A stretch of DNA of 64,000 nucleotides. It comes from Novosphingobium sp. JCM 18896. Lineage in GTDB: Bacteria > Pseudomonadota > Alphaproteobacteria > Sphingomonadales > Sphingomonadaceae. This document shows positions 52,976 through 63,173 of the stretch, in pieces. Below the pieces are notes generated by a model that saw only the letters and a program-made list of their open reading frames with translations, ran no database searches and was not told the DNA's origin. Location: assembly GCF_025938095.1 (NCBI RefSeq), contig NZ_JAPCZF010000003.1, positions 186,001 through 250,000 on the forward strand. Reading direction: 5' to 3'. Each line of letters starts with the position of its first letter. The stretch's first letter is position 1. Position numbers and translations under genes: made by a program.

Positions 52976-54007
52976 ATGCTGGGCTCTTTGCCGATCGAGG
53001 CCGACCTGATGTTCGACAGGCCGCCGCCGGCGCCGTTCGACTGGGTGCGCGAGGGTACGTCCTACTGGCTGTTCGAGGAGAACGGCGCTTTCGGCATCCC
53101 GCGCAACGGCGTCGAGGCCGAGCCGCACAATTGGGACAGCCGCCGCTTCCAGGCGAACTTCGCCTTTCCCGACGGCCGCGTGCTGCGAAGCGTGGGGGTC
53201 GGCGCGGCCGTGCCGACCGTGGATGCCGCGGGCCAGCCGACGATCATGGGCGCGGGCCCGCTGACCTATCGCTGCATCGAGCCGTTCAAACGCTGGCTGG
53301 TCCAGTTCGACGGCATGGTCGTCGACACCCACGTCGCGCACCAGATCGGCCAGACCGTCGACGAGGAAAGGCTGGTCCCGCTCAAGTACGAGTTCGAGCT
53401 CGACATGGTCGTGCCGCCCAACGAGCAGGACATCTCGCCCGAGAAGTTCTTCACCTGGGGCAAGGGCAAGCAGCGCGATGCCGCCTCGGTCGGGCTCGGC
53501 TGGCGCTTCGAGCAGATGCTGCGCGGCGAGGGCGTTGTCGAGGTCGACGGCGTCAAGCGCACGGCGCGGGTCAATGGCAGCCGCATCAAGCGCCGCAGCG
53601 TGCGCACCGACGGCCTGTTCCTGCGCGGCCACGCCTGGCAGGCGGTGGTCTTCCCCGACGGCCGCGCCGCCGGCTACGAGGCGCGGCCCGTGCATGACGA
53701 CGGCAACGAACCGTGGAACGAGGGCTTCGTCTACCAGGACGGCAGGATGTACCCGGCCAAGGCCACGAAAGTGCCCTGGCTCACGCATCTGCGCGAGAGC
53801 GGCGACGACGTCTCGTTCGAGCTCGAATCCGAACTCGGCACGACGCGCATCGAGGGTTTGACCGAAATGACGGTCTTCCAGGTCGCGCGCGGGCATCTCT
53901 GGGGCCTGGCGCTGAGTCAGAGCGGTGCGCGCTACACCTGGGATGGCGCGGTCGCATACGGCATGGTCGAGCGCTCCTCGACCTCGGTCGTCGGGCGTGA
54001 TGGCTGA
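52976..54007 (+). CDS. Conserved protein of unknown function, two beta-rich halves
   Basis: Not recognised with certainty. 343 residues, no signal peptide or membrane helix. Aromatic, Gly and Asp-rich beta sequence (RVLRSVGVGAAVPTVDAAGQ, FFTWGKGKQRDAASVGLGWRFEQM, RTDGLFLRGHAWQAVVFPDGRAAGYE) is compatible with the two lipocalin-like barrels of the AttH/DUF7064-7065 type found beside terpenoid and steroid catabolic genes. The ATG at 52976 follows GGGAG. It overlaps the sulfotransferase gene by 8 bases, so they form an operon, probably under the IclR regulator. Confidence 0.7.
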   Translation: MLGSLPIEADLMFDRPPPAPFDWVREGTSYWLFEENGAFGIPRNGVEAEPHNWDSRRFQANFAFPDGRVLRSVGVGAAVPTVDAAGQPTIMGAGPLTYRCIEPFKRWLVQFDGMVVDTHVAHQIGQTVDEERLVPLKYEFELDMVVPPNEQDISPEKFFTWGKGKQRDAASVGLGWRFEQMLRGEGVVEVDGVKRTARVNGSRIKRRSVRTDGLFLRGHAWQAVVFPDGRAAGYEARPVHDDGNEPWNEGFVYQDGRMYPAKATKVPWLTHLRESGDDVSFELESELGTTRIEGLTEMTVFQVARGHLWGLALSQSGARYTWDGAVAYGMVERSSTSVVGRDG

Positions 54008-55154
54008 GGGGATGCCGGAGCAGATGGGACAGGACGTTTCGCCCGAGCAGATCGTCGCGCGCGCCATCGCGGCCGCGGGCACCGACGACTTCGGCGCCGA
54101 CGGCTGGCAGGAGGGGCTGGCGCGCTCGCTCGCGGGTTTCGCGCGCGTACCGATGACCCCCGAGGCGCTGGCCACCCAGCATGGCAAGCTGGTCCACGAT
54201 CTCGTCATGCGGCTGAAGATCGAGCAATGGTTCAAGGATCATCCCGAGACCGCCGACGAGCAGCTCGACGGCCAGGTCTTCGTCGTCGGCCTGCCGCGCA
54301 CGGGGACGACCGCCATGGTCGGCATGATGGCGCTCGACGAGCGCTTCCGCTTCCTGCGCGCCTGGGAGGGTGCGAGCCCGATCCCGCCGCCCGTGGCGGG
54401 CGAGGAGGATGCCGACCCGCGCGTGATCGCGGCGCGCGGCGCGGTCGACTATACGATGGCGCACATGCACATCCGCGACGTCGACGGACCCGAGGAGGAC
54501 CTGGCGATCCTCGCGGGCTTCGACATGAAGTCCTATCACGGCGTTCTGCCGATGCCCGACGACTACGTCGACTGGTGGCTGAATGCGGACTTCACCTCGT
54601 TCTACGCCTTGCACGAACGCCTGCTCAAGCTGCTGCAATCGCGGCGCAAGCCCGGCCTCTGGCTGCTCAAGTCGCCGCCGCACCTGTTCCGCCTCAAGGA
54701 GATCGCGACGCGCTATCCCAAGGCCAGGTTCGTCATGACGCACCGCGATCCGCGCAAGGTGATCGCTTCGGTTGCGAGCCTGCACTCGGCGCTGCACGAG
54801 GAACGCTGCCTGCCCGGTTCGATCGACCGCAAGGCGGTGGGGCCGCGCCATCTGGCGATCTGGGCCGAGGGCATGCGCCGCGCCCTGGCCGCGCGCGCCG
54901 AGATCGGCGAGCACCGCTTCGTCGACGTGCGCAACGACGAGGTGGTCCAGCGCCCGATCGAGACCTTCGAGCGGATCTACGACCATCTCGGCATGGATAT
55001 GAACCCGGCGCTGCGCGCGCGGCTCGACGACTACAACAGCCGCAACGCGCCGGGCAATTTCGGCGCGCACCGCTATACGGCCGAGGAATATGGCCTGACC
55101 GACGCGGCGATCCGCGCCGAGTTCCGGGACTATGTCGAGCGTTTCGCGCTCTGA
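54000..55154 (+). CDS. Sulfotransferase-family protein (Sulfotransfer_3)
   Basis: 384-residue PAPS-type sulfotransferase-fold protein. The 5'-phosphosulfate loop is FVVGLPRTGTTAM (about residues 98-110), and the 3'-phosphate-binding segment is RFVMTHRDPRKVIASVASL. In soil bacteria members of this family occur in terpenoid and steroid gene clusters, and not all have shown sulfotransferase activity. It is coupled to the preceding gene. Its 3' end overlaps the convergent TetR gene by 25 bases. Confidence 0.87.
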   Translation: MAEGMPEQMGQDVSPEQIVARAIAAAGTDDFGADGWQEGLARSLAGFARVPMTPEALATQHGKLVHDLVMRLKIEQWFKDHPETADEQLDGQVFVVGLPRTGTTAMVGMMALDERFRFLRAWEGASPIPPPVAGEEDADPRVIAARGAVDYTMAHMHIRDVDGPEEDLAILAGFDMKSYHGVLPMPDDYVDWWLNADFTSFYALHERLLKLLQSRRKPGLWLLKSPPHLFRLKEIATRYPKARFVMTHRDPRKVIASVASLHSALHEERCLPGSIDRKAVGPRHLAIWAEGMRRALAARAEIGEHRFVDVRNDEVVQRPIETFERIYDHLGMDMNPALRARLDDYNSRNAPGNFGAHRYTAEEYGLTDAAIRAEFRDYVERFAL

Positions 55155-55723
55155 TCCGCAGCCATCCGCCCGACGAAGGGTGAGATGATCAGCCGGTCGA
55201 TAAAATCGGCCATCTCTTCGGCCGAATAGGCCTCGCCCTGGTCGAGCCACCAGGCGAGCGCGTCGATCGCCGATCCCGCGGCGCAGACGGTGCCGAGATC
55301 GACCGGCACCGAGGTCGGCTTGCCGTCGCCGTGCCGGCTCCACTCGCGCGCCTGACGCACGAATTCGGCGCGCACGCGGTAGCCGGCACCGCCGGTCAGC
55401 AGCGTGTGCCAGAGCGCGCGGCGCTCGAGCACGTAGCCGCAGAGCGAGCGCAGACCGGCGGCGCTGTCGGTGCGCTCGAAGGCGGGTACGGTCATGGCGA
55501 GCAGTTCGCGGATGAGTTCGCCCGCGACCTCGTCGAGCACTTCGACGGGCTGGGCATAGTGCCGGAAGAAGGTGGCGTAGCCGACCCCGGCGCGGACGGT
55601 CAGCTCGAGGATCTGGATCTCGTCGAAGGGCTTCTCCGCGAGCAGGTCGAGCATGGCCGCGCAGAGCGCTTCGCGCGTCTTGCGCTTGCGGGTGTCGCCC
55701 GAAAGACGAATTGCGCTAGGCAT
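55130..55723 (-). CDS. TetR-family transcriptional regulator
   Basis: 197 residues; helix-turn-helix in EIQILELTVRAGVGYATFFRHYAQP (about 36-60). The variant first helix pair (RKRKTREALCAAMLDLLAEKPF) resembles AcrR-like proteins. It is divergent from the P450-ferredoxin pair, and a perfect 26-bp palindrome lies 6 bases upstream of its start, so autorepression and control of the P450 are likely. Confidence 0.9.
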   Translation of the reverse strand: MPSAIRLSGDTRKRKTREALCAAMLDLLAEKPFDEIQILELTVRAGVGYATFFRHYAQPVEVLDEVAGELIRELLAMTVPAFERTDSAAGLRSLCGYVLERRALWHTLLTGGAGYRVRAEFVRQAREWSRHGDGKPTSVPVDLGTVCAAGSAIDALAWWLDQGEAYSAEEMADFIDRLIISPFVGRMAADQSAKRST

Positions 55724-55729
55724 TTCTCA

Positions 55730-55755
55730 ATGATCCATGATATATCATGGATCAT
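55730..55755. promoter_or_regulatory. Perfect 26-bp palindromic TetR operator candidate
   Basis: Each half is ATGATCCATGATA (55730-55742) and its exact reverse complement (55743-55755). It lies between the TetR start (55723) and the P450 start (55818), overlapping where both promoters must be. Its length and symmetry suggest a dimer or a pair of dimers. Confidence 0.85.
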
Positions 55756-55817
55756 AAGCTAGCACGGTATGGTCACGCGGACAAACGCCGACCGACCCCG
55801 AAACAGAGGAATGCCGA

Positions 55818-57023
55818 ATGACCGCAGTGGCGCAGGAATGCCCGGTTCACCAGGGGCGCGACGATCGCAAATCGGCGAAGATCGCCGAGGCCAATCTCGC
55901 GCCGCAGCACGGCGCGCGCCCGGTCGGCTCCTTCGGCCTGTCGCGCGATCTGCTGCGCTCGTCCAAGGTGCGCCAGGCTGGCCCGGCGGGGTCGCCGACC
56001 GACGATGCCGAGATCAAGAATCCCGGCGAGGTCTCGTTCTTCTTCCTCGACGGTGAGGAGCACCGCAAGCGCCGTGCCGCGGTCGCCGGGCTGTTCGCGC
56101 CCAAGACGATCGTCACGCGCCACCAGGCGGTGATGACGAGCACGATGGATGATATCGTCGCCAAGCTGCGCGCGCGCGGCTCGGCGCCGCTCGACGAACT
56201 GTCCTGGCACATGGCCGTGGTCGTCGCCGCCGACATCATCGGCCTGACCGACAGCGATAGTACCGAGAACCTGGCCAACCGCGTCAAGGCCGTGCTCGAT
56301 TCGTCGCTGAGCAAGAGCCGCGGCCCGCTCGGCAAGGTGGTCTTCATGATCCAGATGCTGACGCGCGTCGGCCGCTTCTGGAAGCAGGACATGGTCCCCG
56401 CGATCGCCGCGCGGCAGTTGGAGCCCAAGGACGACGTGATCTCCTACATGGTGAAGGAGAACTATTCGAAGAAGGGCATGATCATGGAGGCGCTGTCCTA
56501 TGGCGGCGCCGGCATGATGACCACGCGCGAATTCATCGTCATGTGCGCCTGGCACCTGTTCGAGAAGCCCGCGCTGCGCGAGCGCTTCCTCGGTGGCGAG
56601 GAGGCCGACCAGTTCGCCATCTTGGAGGAGATCCTGCGGCTCGAGCCGGTGGCTTCGCTGCTCCACCGCCGTGCGGCCGAGGACATCGAGACCAAGGACG
56701 GCGCCATGGTGAAGAAGGGCGAGGTCGTCGCCGTGTCGATCCGCGACGCCAACACCGACGAGGCGATCACCGGCCCATGCCCCTTCGAGCTCGATCCCGA
56801 TCGCGCCAAGCGGATGAAGGTCGTCGGCCCTTACATGAGTTTCAGCGACGGCCCGCACCGCTGCCCCGGCGCGCAGGTCGCGCTGCACGAGACGCGGATT
56901 TTCCTCGATCGCTTGTTCCGCCTGCCGGGCATCCGCATGGAGCGCGAGCCGGAGATCCTGTGGAGCCCGCAGATCCAAGGCTACGAACTGCGCGGCTGCG
57001 TCGTCGCCTGCGATCCCGCCTGA
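55818..57023 (+). CDS. Cytochrome P450 (I-helix lacking the acidic residue)
   Basis: 401-residue soluble P450. The heme loop is FSDGPHRCPGAQ with Cys349, and the ExxR motif is EILR. The I-helix reads GGAGMMTTREF: the threonine pair is kept, but the usual Asp/Glu is Met, so proton delivery may differ. The ATG follows AGAGGAA. The ferredoxin gene 8 bases downstream is its likely electron donor. It is controlled by the divergent TetR through the 26-bp palindrome. The substrate is unknown. Confidence 0.92.
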   Translation: MTAVAQECPVHQGRDDRKSAKIAEANLAPQHGARPVGSFGLSRDLLRSSKVRQAGPAGSPTDDAEIKNPGEVSFFFLDGEEHRKRRAAVAGLFAPKTIVTRHQAVMTSTMDDIVAKLRARGSAPLDELSWHMAVVVAADIIGLTDSDSTENLANRVKAVLDSSLSKSRGPLGKVVFMIQMLTRVGRFWKQDMVPAIAARQLEPKDDVISYMVKENYSKKGMIMEALSYGGAGMMTTREFIVMCAWHLFEKPALRERFLGGEEADQFAILEEILRLEPVASLLHRRAAEDIETKDGAMVKKGEVVAVSIRDANTDEAITGPCPFELDPDRAKRMKVVGPYMSFSDGPHRCPGAQVALHETRIFLDRLFRLPGIRMEREPEILWSPQIQGYELRGCVVACDPA

Positions 57024-57031
57024 GACCAGCC

Positions 57032-57352
57032 ATGGTTGCGATCACATTCATCGCCGCGGACGGCGCGGAGCGGACGATCGACGCGTCGGAAGACCTGTCG
57101 CTGATGGAGAACGCCGTCGGCAACGGTATCGAGGCGATCGAGGCCGTGTGCAGCGGCAATGCCTATTGCGGCACCTGCCGCGTCTATATCGATCCGGCCT
57201 GGCGCGGCGTGCTGGGCGAGGCGGGCGAGATCGAGCTACCGATGATCGAGGCCGCGGGCGACGAGACGCCGGGCGTGCGCCTGTCCTGCCAGATCACGGT
57301 GACGCCCGAACTCGATGGCCTGGTGGTACGCACCCCCGTCAGCCAGAGCTGA
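57032..57352 (+). CDS. [2Fe-2S] ferredoxin
   Basis: 106-residue adrenodoxin/putidaredoxin-type ferredoxin. Cluster ligands are in CSGNAYCGTC (C-x5-C-x2-C, about residues 40-49) and the fourth Cys is in VRLSCQITV (about 86), the class that serves bacterial P450s. The ATG begins 8 bases after the P450 stop, so the pair is an electron-transfer module; the reductase is not in the window. Confidence 0.94.
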   Translation: MVAITFIAADGAERTIDASEDLSLMENAVGNGIEAIEAVCSGNAYCGTCRVYIDPAWRGVLGEAGEIELPMIEAAGDETPGVRLSCQITVTPELDGLVVRTPVSQS

Positions 57353-57454
57353 GAATCGTCGGGCCAGGAGCGGGGCGGCGCGACTTTCCTTGACTTTCGG
57401 CGGGCCAGTGCCTAGCTCGCCGGTTTCCCGCAGATTCTTGCCAGTGGAGTGCCC

Positions 57455-57799
57455 ATGGCGCGCGTTACCGTCGAAGATTGCGTCGACAAGGTTCCCAACC
57501 GTTTCGATCTCGTCCTGCTTGCCGCGCAGCGTGCGCGTGAAATCTCGGGCGGCGCCGAGCTGACCATCGATCGCGACCGCGACAAGAACCCGGTCGTCGC
57601 CCTGCGCGAGATCGCCGACGAGACCGTGCGCCCGACGCACCTGCACGAGACGCTGGTCGGCTCGCTCCAGCGCGTCCTGCCCGACGACGACGACGAGGTC
57701 GATGAGATCGGCTCGCTCAGCCAGTCGGCCGAAGCGCTGCGCATCACCGCCGCGGCACCGGTGCGCAACACCTCGATCGGCGGCGACTACGACGGCTGA
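57455..57799 (+). CDS. rpoZ: RNA polymerase omega subunit
   Basis: 114-residue omega subunit, stabilising the beta' subunit. The N-terminal [30 protein letters not shown] and [14 protein letters not shown] are nearly invariant in alphaproteobacteria. The ATG follows GTGGAG. The C-terminal extension is acidic ([10 protein letters not shown]). A strong intrinsic terminator lies 23 bases after the stop. No adjacent gmk or spoT. Confidence 0.97.
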   Translation: MARVTVEDCVDKVPNRFDLVLLAAQRAREISGGAELTIDRDRDKNPVVALREIADETVRPTHLHETLVGSLQRVLPDDDDEVDEIGSLSQSAEALRITAAAPVRNTSIGGDYDG

Positions 57800-57822
57800 A
57801 GCTGGCGTCTTGCGCTGATATG

Positions 57823-57854
57823 AAAAAGGGCTCCGGGAAACCGGAGCCCTTTTT
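57823..57854. terminator. Bidirectional intrinsic terminator (rpoZ / toxin gene)
   Basis: GGGCTCCGG (57828-57836), loop GAAA, CCGGAGCCC (57841-57849), flanked by A5 and T5. It is symmetrical, so it can end rpoZ on the plus strand and the ParE-type gene, whose stop touches it at 57854, on the minus strand. Confidence 0.95.
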
Positions 57855-58147
57855 CATTCGGGCTCGGTCGGCGGATATTCGCGGCGGGTGTGCATCACGT
57901 TGAGGATTTCCACCGCATCGGCATCTGCATCAACGCGATAGACGATGATGTAGTTAGGATGGACTACAGCCTCTCGCGTGCTCTCACTTCGGCCCGAGCG
58001 GTACATGAACGGATGTTCGCTCAAGCGTTCCGCGCAAGCCTCGATTCGTTCCAAGAGGCCGTAGGCGGCGTTTGCATCACGCTCGCTAATATAGGCGAAG
58101 ATAGAGCGAACATCCTGGCGTGCCTCGGGCCGCCAGATCAGTCTCAC
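57854..58147 (-). CDS. parE: ParE/RelE-superfamily toxin
   Basis: 97-residue type II toxin. The ParE-like start is LIWRPEARQDVRSIFAYISERD; strand residues RSGRSESTREAVVHPNYIIVYRVDAD and the C-terminal VEILNVMHTRREYP are typical of the RelE/ParE fold. Gyrase inhibition or mRNA cleavage cannot be told apart from sequence. It starts with GTG overlapping the antitoxin stop by 4 bases and is co-transcribed with the antitoxin. Confidence 0.9.
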   Translation of the reverse strand: MRLIWRPEARQDVRSIFAYISERDANAAYGLLERIEACAERLSEHPFMYRSGRSESTREAVVHPNYIIVYRVDADADAVEILNVMHTRREYPPTEPE

Positions 58148-58323
58148 GTTTGGCCCGACTTTTCAGCAATCAAGGTCCGCAATTCCGCCATGACCTGATC
58201 ATGCGGAATGCCCGGGCGAGTATCTGCCAGTGATTTCTCAACCTTGGCGCGAAACCACCGGTCGTAAGAGGCGGCCTGTTCCTCGGTCTCAAATTCTGAG
58301 ACGATGGGCGAGAGCTTGGTCAT
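58144..58323 (-). CDS. RelB/ParD-type antitoxin
   Basis: 59-residue protein starting MTKLSPIVSEFETEEQAASY, with the sequence DRWFRAKVEKSLADTRPGIP and HDQVMAELRTLIAEK typical of short RelB/StbD-like antitoxins (the xxFxxxEQAASYDRWxRAKV type). It lacks a long N-terminal DNA-binding domain but may still self-regulate with the toxin. Its stop overlaps the toxin's GTG. It lies between ftsH and rpoZ. Confidence 0.85.
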   Translation of the reverse strand: MTKLSPIVSEFETEEQAASYDRWFRAKVEKSLADTRPGIPHDQVMAELRTLIAEKSGQT

Positions 58324-58341
58324 GGCCTCAGAATACTCGCA

Positions 58342-58373
58342 TCCGGGGCGCGAGCCAATACACGCGCCCCGGA
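58342..58373 (-). terminator. GC-rich hairpin after ftsH
   Basis: TCCGGGGCGCG (58342-58352) pairs perfectly with CGCGCCCCGGA (58363-58373), loop of 10 bases, 29 bases after the ftsH stop. No T-run follows on the minus strand, so termination may need another factor. It also lies just before the antitoxin start and could separate the two transcripts. Confidence 0.6.
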
Positions 58374-58401
58374 ATGCATCGGTTTCGGCTCAAACCAGAA
58401 C

Positions 58402-60333
<1,932 letters not shown>

Positions 60334-60492
60334 GATGCGCGTGAGATCCCTTTCGTGTCCCAATGTAGGCCACAAGGGCTGAATGGCAAGTTAGCGCGGG
60401 GCGATCAGTGTTATCGTCCGGGCGAATGATCGGGGTGTCGCACGACAGCCGAGCTGGGTGCCGCTATCCTTGCGCAAAAAGGGAGAGCTTCG

Positions 60493-60894
60493 ATGCCGGT
60501 ATCGACCGAGGACTACGTTGCCATCGCCGATCATCTCGCGCGCTATTGCTGGCACGTCGACGAGGGCAACGAGGAGGGCTGGATCGCGCTCTGGGCCGAG
60601 GATGCGGTCTTCGCCGGCGTGACGCCCGAACCCGTGACCGGCCGCGAGGCGCTGCGCCGGATCGTGCGGATGGGCCAGGCCAGCGGCCCCGGCAAGACGC
60701 GGCACATCGCCGCCAACCTGATGTGCGACTATCAGGAGGGCCGCGACCGCGTGCTCGCCAGCTACTACAACTACGTCACCAACTGGGCCGACGGCGCGAA
60801 GATGACGGTCCTGGCCACGTCGAAGGCGCAACTCGTGCGCAGCGGCGAGGGCTGGCTGATCCAGCGGCAGGATTCGGCAATGCTGGTGGCGTGA
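60493..60894 (+). CDS. SnoaL-like protein
   Basis: 133-residue SnoaL_4/NTF2-like protein (VAIADHLARYCWHVDEGNEEGWIALWAEDAV). Conserved Tyr/His/Asp residues of the cavity are present (YCWHVD, FAGVTP), but the reaction cannot be deduced. The divergent ftsH start lies 160 bases upstream. A terminator lies 14 bases downstream. Confidence 0.83.
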   Translation: MPVSTEDYVAIADHLARYCWHVDEGNEEGWIALWAEDAVFAGVTPEPVTGREALRRIVRMGQASGPGKTRHIAANLMCDYQEGRDRVLASYYNYVTNWADGAKMTVLATSKAQLVRSGEGWLIQRQDSAMLVA

Positions 60895-60907
60895 GCCGCG
60901 GTCGGCA

Positions 60908-60940
60908 GAAGGGCGGCCTTCTCGGACCGCCCTTCGCTTT
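60908..60940. terminator. Intrinsic terminator between SnoaL-like and hyuA
   Basis: GAAGGGCGG (60908-60916) and CCGCCCTTC (60927-60935) form a 9-bp stem with a 10-base loop, followed by GCTTTC. The genes converge here, so it may end both. Confidence 0.75.
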
Positions 60941-60942
60941 CG

Positions 60943-63015
60943 TCAGGCCTTGAGCAGTTCGTAGTCCCCGGCGTCGTCGACGCGGGCCTTCCAGCCCGGG
61001 TAGACGACGATCGTGGTGAAGGTTTCCTCGATGATCGCCGGGCTCGCGACTTCGGTGCCGGGCGCGAGGTCCTTGCCGAGGTAGATCGGCGTCTCGGCGA
61101 AGCCCTGGCCGAGATTCGCGCGGCGCGTCTTCGCGGCCTGGGGCATCGCGCCATTGGGGGTGAAGCCACCCTTGGCCTGCGGCGAAGGCGTCGCCACCTG
61201 CGCGACGAGGCGCACACCGGAGATCTCGGGCACCTCGTGCTCGCGGATGTGGTTGTATTCGGCCATGTGGCGCTGGTTGAACAGCTCGATCGCATGGGCG
61301 CCGAAGCCCGCGTCGACGAACGACAGGTCGTGGAGCTTGCCGTCGGCCTTGTAGTCGAAGGTCAGCGAGAAGTTCTGCCCCGGATAGCGCATGTTGAGCT
61401 GGTACTGGATCGTCAGGTCGGCCGGGTTGAAGCCCGCGTCGCTGAAGTAGCGGTCGGCGCGCTTGGCGACATCGGTCCACAGCGCCTTGACCTTGTCTAG
61501 ATCGAGCTCGGTGGCCTTGGCGATGTACGAGCGTTCCTCGTCGATCGTCGGATTGGCGACGAGCGTGCCGAGCGCCGAGAAGGTCGGCGAGGCCTTGGGG
61601 ACGAGCACCTTGTTGATGCCCAGGTCCTCGGCCTGGATCGCGGCGAAGGCCGGGCCGTTGCCGCCATAGGCGAGCATGACCAGGTCCTTGGGGTCGATGC
61701 CCTTGCCCGCGGTGGTGCGGCGCACGCCCTGGCTCATGTTGGCATTGACCACGCGCCAGGCGTCGAAGGCCGCGTCTTCAGCGCCATAGCCCATCTCGTC
61801 GCCGAGCTTGGCGAAGGCCTCTTCGACGCCGTCGCGCTTGAGGCGGAACGAGCCGCCGGCGAAGCCCTCGTCGGTCGAGAGGATACCGAGCATGACCAGG
61901 GCGTCGGTGACCGTGGGGCTGGTGCCGCCGCGGCCGTAGCAGATCGGGCCGGGCTCCGAGCCGGCCGACTTCGGGCCGACCTGGAGCGCGCCGTTGTTGA
62001 CGTTGACGATCGAGCCGCCGCCGGCGCCGAGCGTCTCCACCTTCACCATCGGCACGCCGATCAGGTAGCGGTGGTGCATGTTCCAGCCGGCTTCGGCCGG
62101 GGCCTGGCCGTCGACCACGACCGACATGTCATAGGACGTGCCGCCCATGTCGACGCAGAGCAGGTTCTTGTGGCCCTTGGCGACGCCTGCGTGGGCCGAG
62201 CCGATGACGCCGCCCGCGGGGCCCGAGGCGAGCACGCGGATCGGCGCGCCGTCGATGTATTCCTTGGTCATCACGCCGCCCGAGGCCTGCATGACCATAA
62301 GCTGGTTCTTGTAACCGCCTTCGGCGAGGCGCGTGACCAGCCGCTCGAGATAGGCGGTGACGCGCGGACCGCAGTAGGCGTTGACGATCGTCGTCGAGGT
62401 GCGATCGTATTCGGGCGCGCGGGGCAGGACCTCGTGGCTCGCCGAGATATAGGCGTTCTGGATTTCCTGGGTGACGATCTCCTTGGCGCGCTTCTCGTGC
62501 TCGGGATTGACGAAGGAGAACAGGAACGAGATCGCCACGGCCTCAACGCCCTGGAGGCGCAGCTTGCGGCACTGCTCGCGCAGTGCGTCCTCGTCGAGCG
62601 CCTGGTGGATCGAGCCGTCGTGCAGAATGCGCTCGGGCACGGTCAGGCGGCGGCGGCGCGGGGTGATCTGCTTGGGCGGCGCCAGGCGGACGTCCCAGAT
62701 GTCTTCCTTGAATCCGCGGCGGTATTCGATCTCGTCGCGGAAGCCCTCGGTGGTGATCAGGCCCGTCAGCGCGCCGTTCATCTCGATCAGAGTGTTGTCG
62801 GCGACGGTCGTGCCGTGGACGATCGCCTCGCACTGGCCGAGGAAGTCGCGCAGCGACAGGCCTTCCTTCTCGGCCAGCTTGCCGAGGCCCTCGAGCACGC
62901 CGACCGACCGGTCTTCCGGGGTCGACAGGTTCTTGTGGAGGATGACCTCCGTGCCTTTCAAGAGCGCGAAATCGGTGAAGGTGCCGCCGATGTCGATGCC
63001 AACGCGATAGCTCAT
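60943..63015 (-). CDS. hyuA: Hydantoinase/oxoprolinase A-type subunit (ATP-binding)
   Basis: 690-residue subunit of the N-methylhydantoinase/acetone carboxylase/acetophenone carboxylase family. The ATPase phosphate motifs are GIDIGGTFTDFAL (N-terminus) and VDMGGTSYDMSVV (middle); HGTTVADNTLIE and YGGNGPAFAA are family marks. It pairs with a B subunit encoded upstream. The reaction (ATP-dependent ring opening of hydantoin or carboxylation of a ketone) cannot be decided. The family A repeat lies between the B and A genes. Confidence 0.9.
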   Translation of the reverse strand: MSYRVGIDIGGTFTDFALLKGTEVILHKNLSTPEDRSVGVLEGLGKLAEKEGLSLRDFLGQCEAIVHGTTVADNTLIEMNGALTGLITTEGFRDEIEYRRGFKEDIWDVRLAPPKQITPRRRRLTVPERILHDGSIHQALDEDALREQCRKLRLQGVEAVAISFLFSFVNPEHEKRAKEIVTQEIQNAYISASHEVLPRAPEYDRTSTTIVNAYCGPRVTAYLERLVTRLAEGGYKNQLMVMQASGGVMTKEYIDGAPIRVLASGPAGGVIGSAHAGVAKGHKNLLCVDMGGTSYDMSVVVDGQAPAEAGWNMHHRYLIGVPMVKVETLGAGGGSIVNVNNGALQVGPKSAGSEPGPICYGRGGTSPTVTDALVMLGILSTDEGFAGGSFRLKRDGVEEAFAKLGDEMGYGAEDAAFDAWRVVNANMSQGVRRTTAGKGIDPKDLVMLAYGGNGPAFAAIQAEDLGINKVLVPKASPTFSALGTLVANPTIDEERSYIAKATELDLDKVKALWTDVAKRADRYFSDAGFNPADLTIQYQLNMRYPGQNFSLTFDYKADGKLHDLSFVDAGFGAHAIELFNQRHMAEYNHIREHEVPEISGVRLVAQVATPSPQAKGGFTPNGAMPQAAKTRRANLGQGFAETPIYLGKDLAPGTEVASPAIIEETFTTIVVYPGWKARVDDAGDYELLKA

Positions 63016-63033
63016 TGTAATCCCTTACCCCTG

Positions 63034-63168
63034 ATCCTCCCCGGAACGGGGAGGGGGACCGCGCTGTGCAACAGCGTGGTGGAGGGGGCTTTCCGCGATA
63101 TGCGGCGCCCGCCTGCCAACCCCCTCCACCATCCTGCGGATGGTCCCCCTCCCCGTGCCGGGGAGGAT
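63034..63168. repeat. Family A palindromic intergenic repeat, copy 4
   Basis: Outer arms ATCCTCCCCGGAACGGGG and CCCCGTGCCGGGGAGGAT, inner arms GTGGTGGAGGGGG / CCCCCTCCACCAT; 135 bases, very like the copy at 17077. It lies between the hyuB-like and hyuA-like genes. Here the repeat's GGAGG is 20 bases from the hyuA start, and a separate AAGGGAT seems to serve as ribosome-binding site. Confidence 0.9.
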
Positions 63169-63173
63169 GATTG

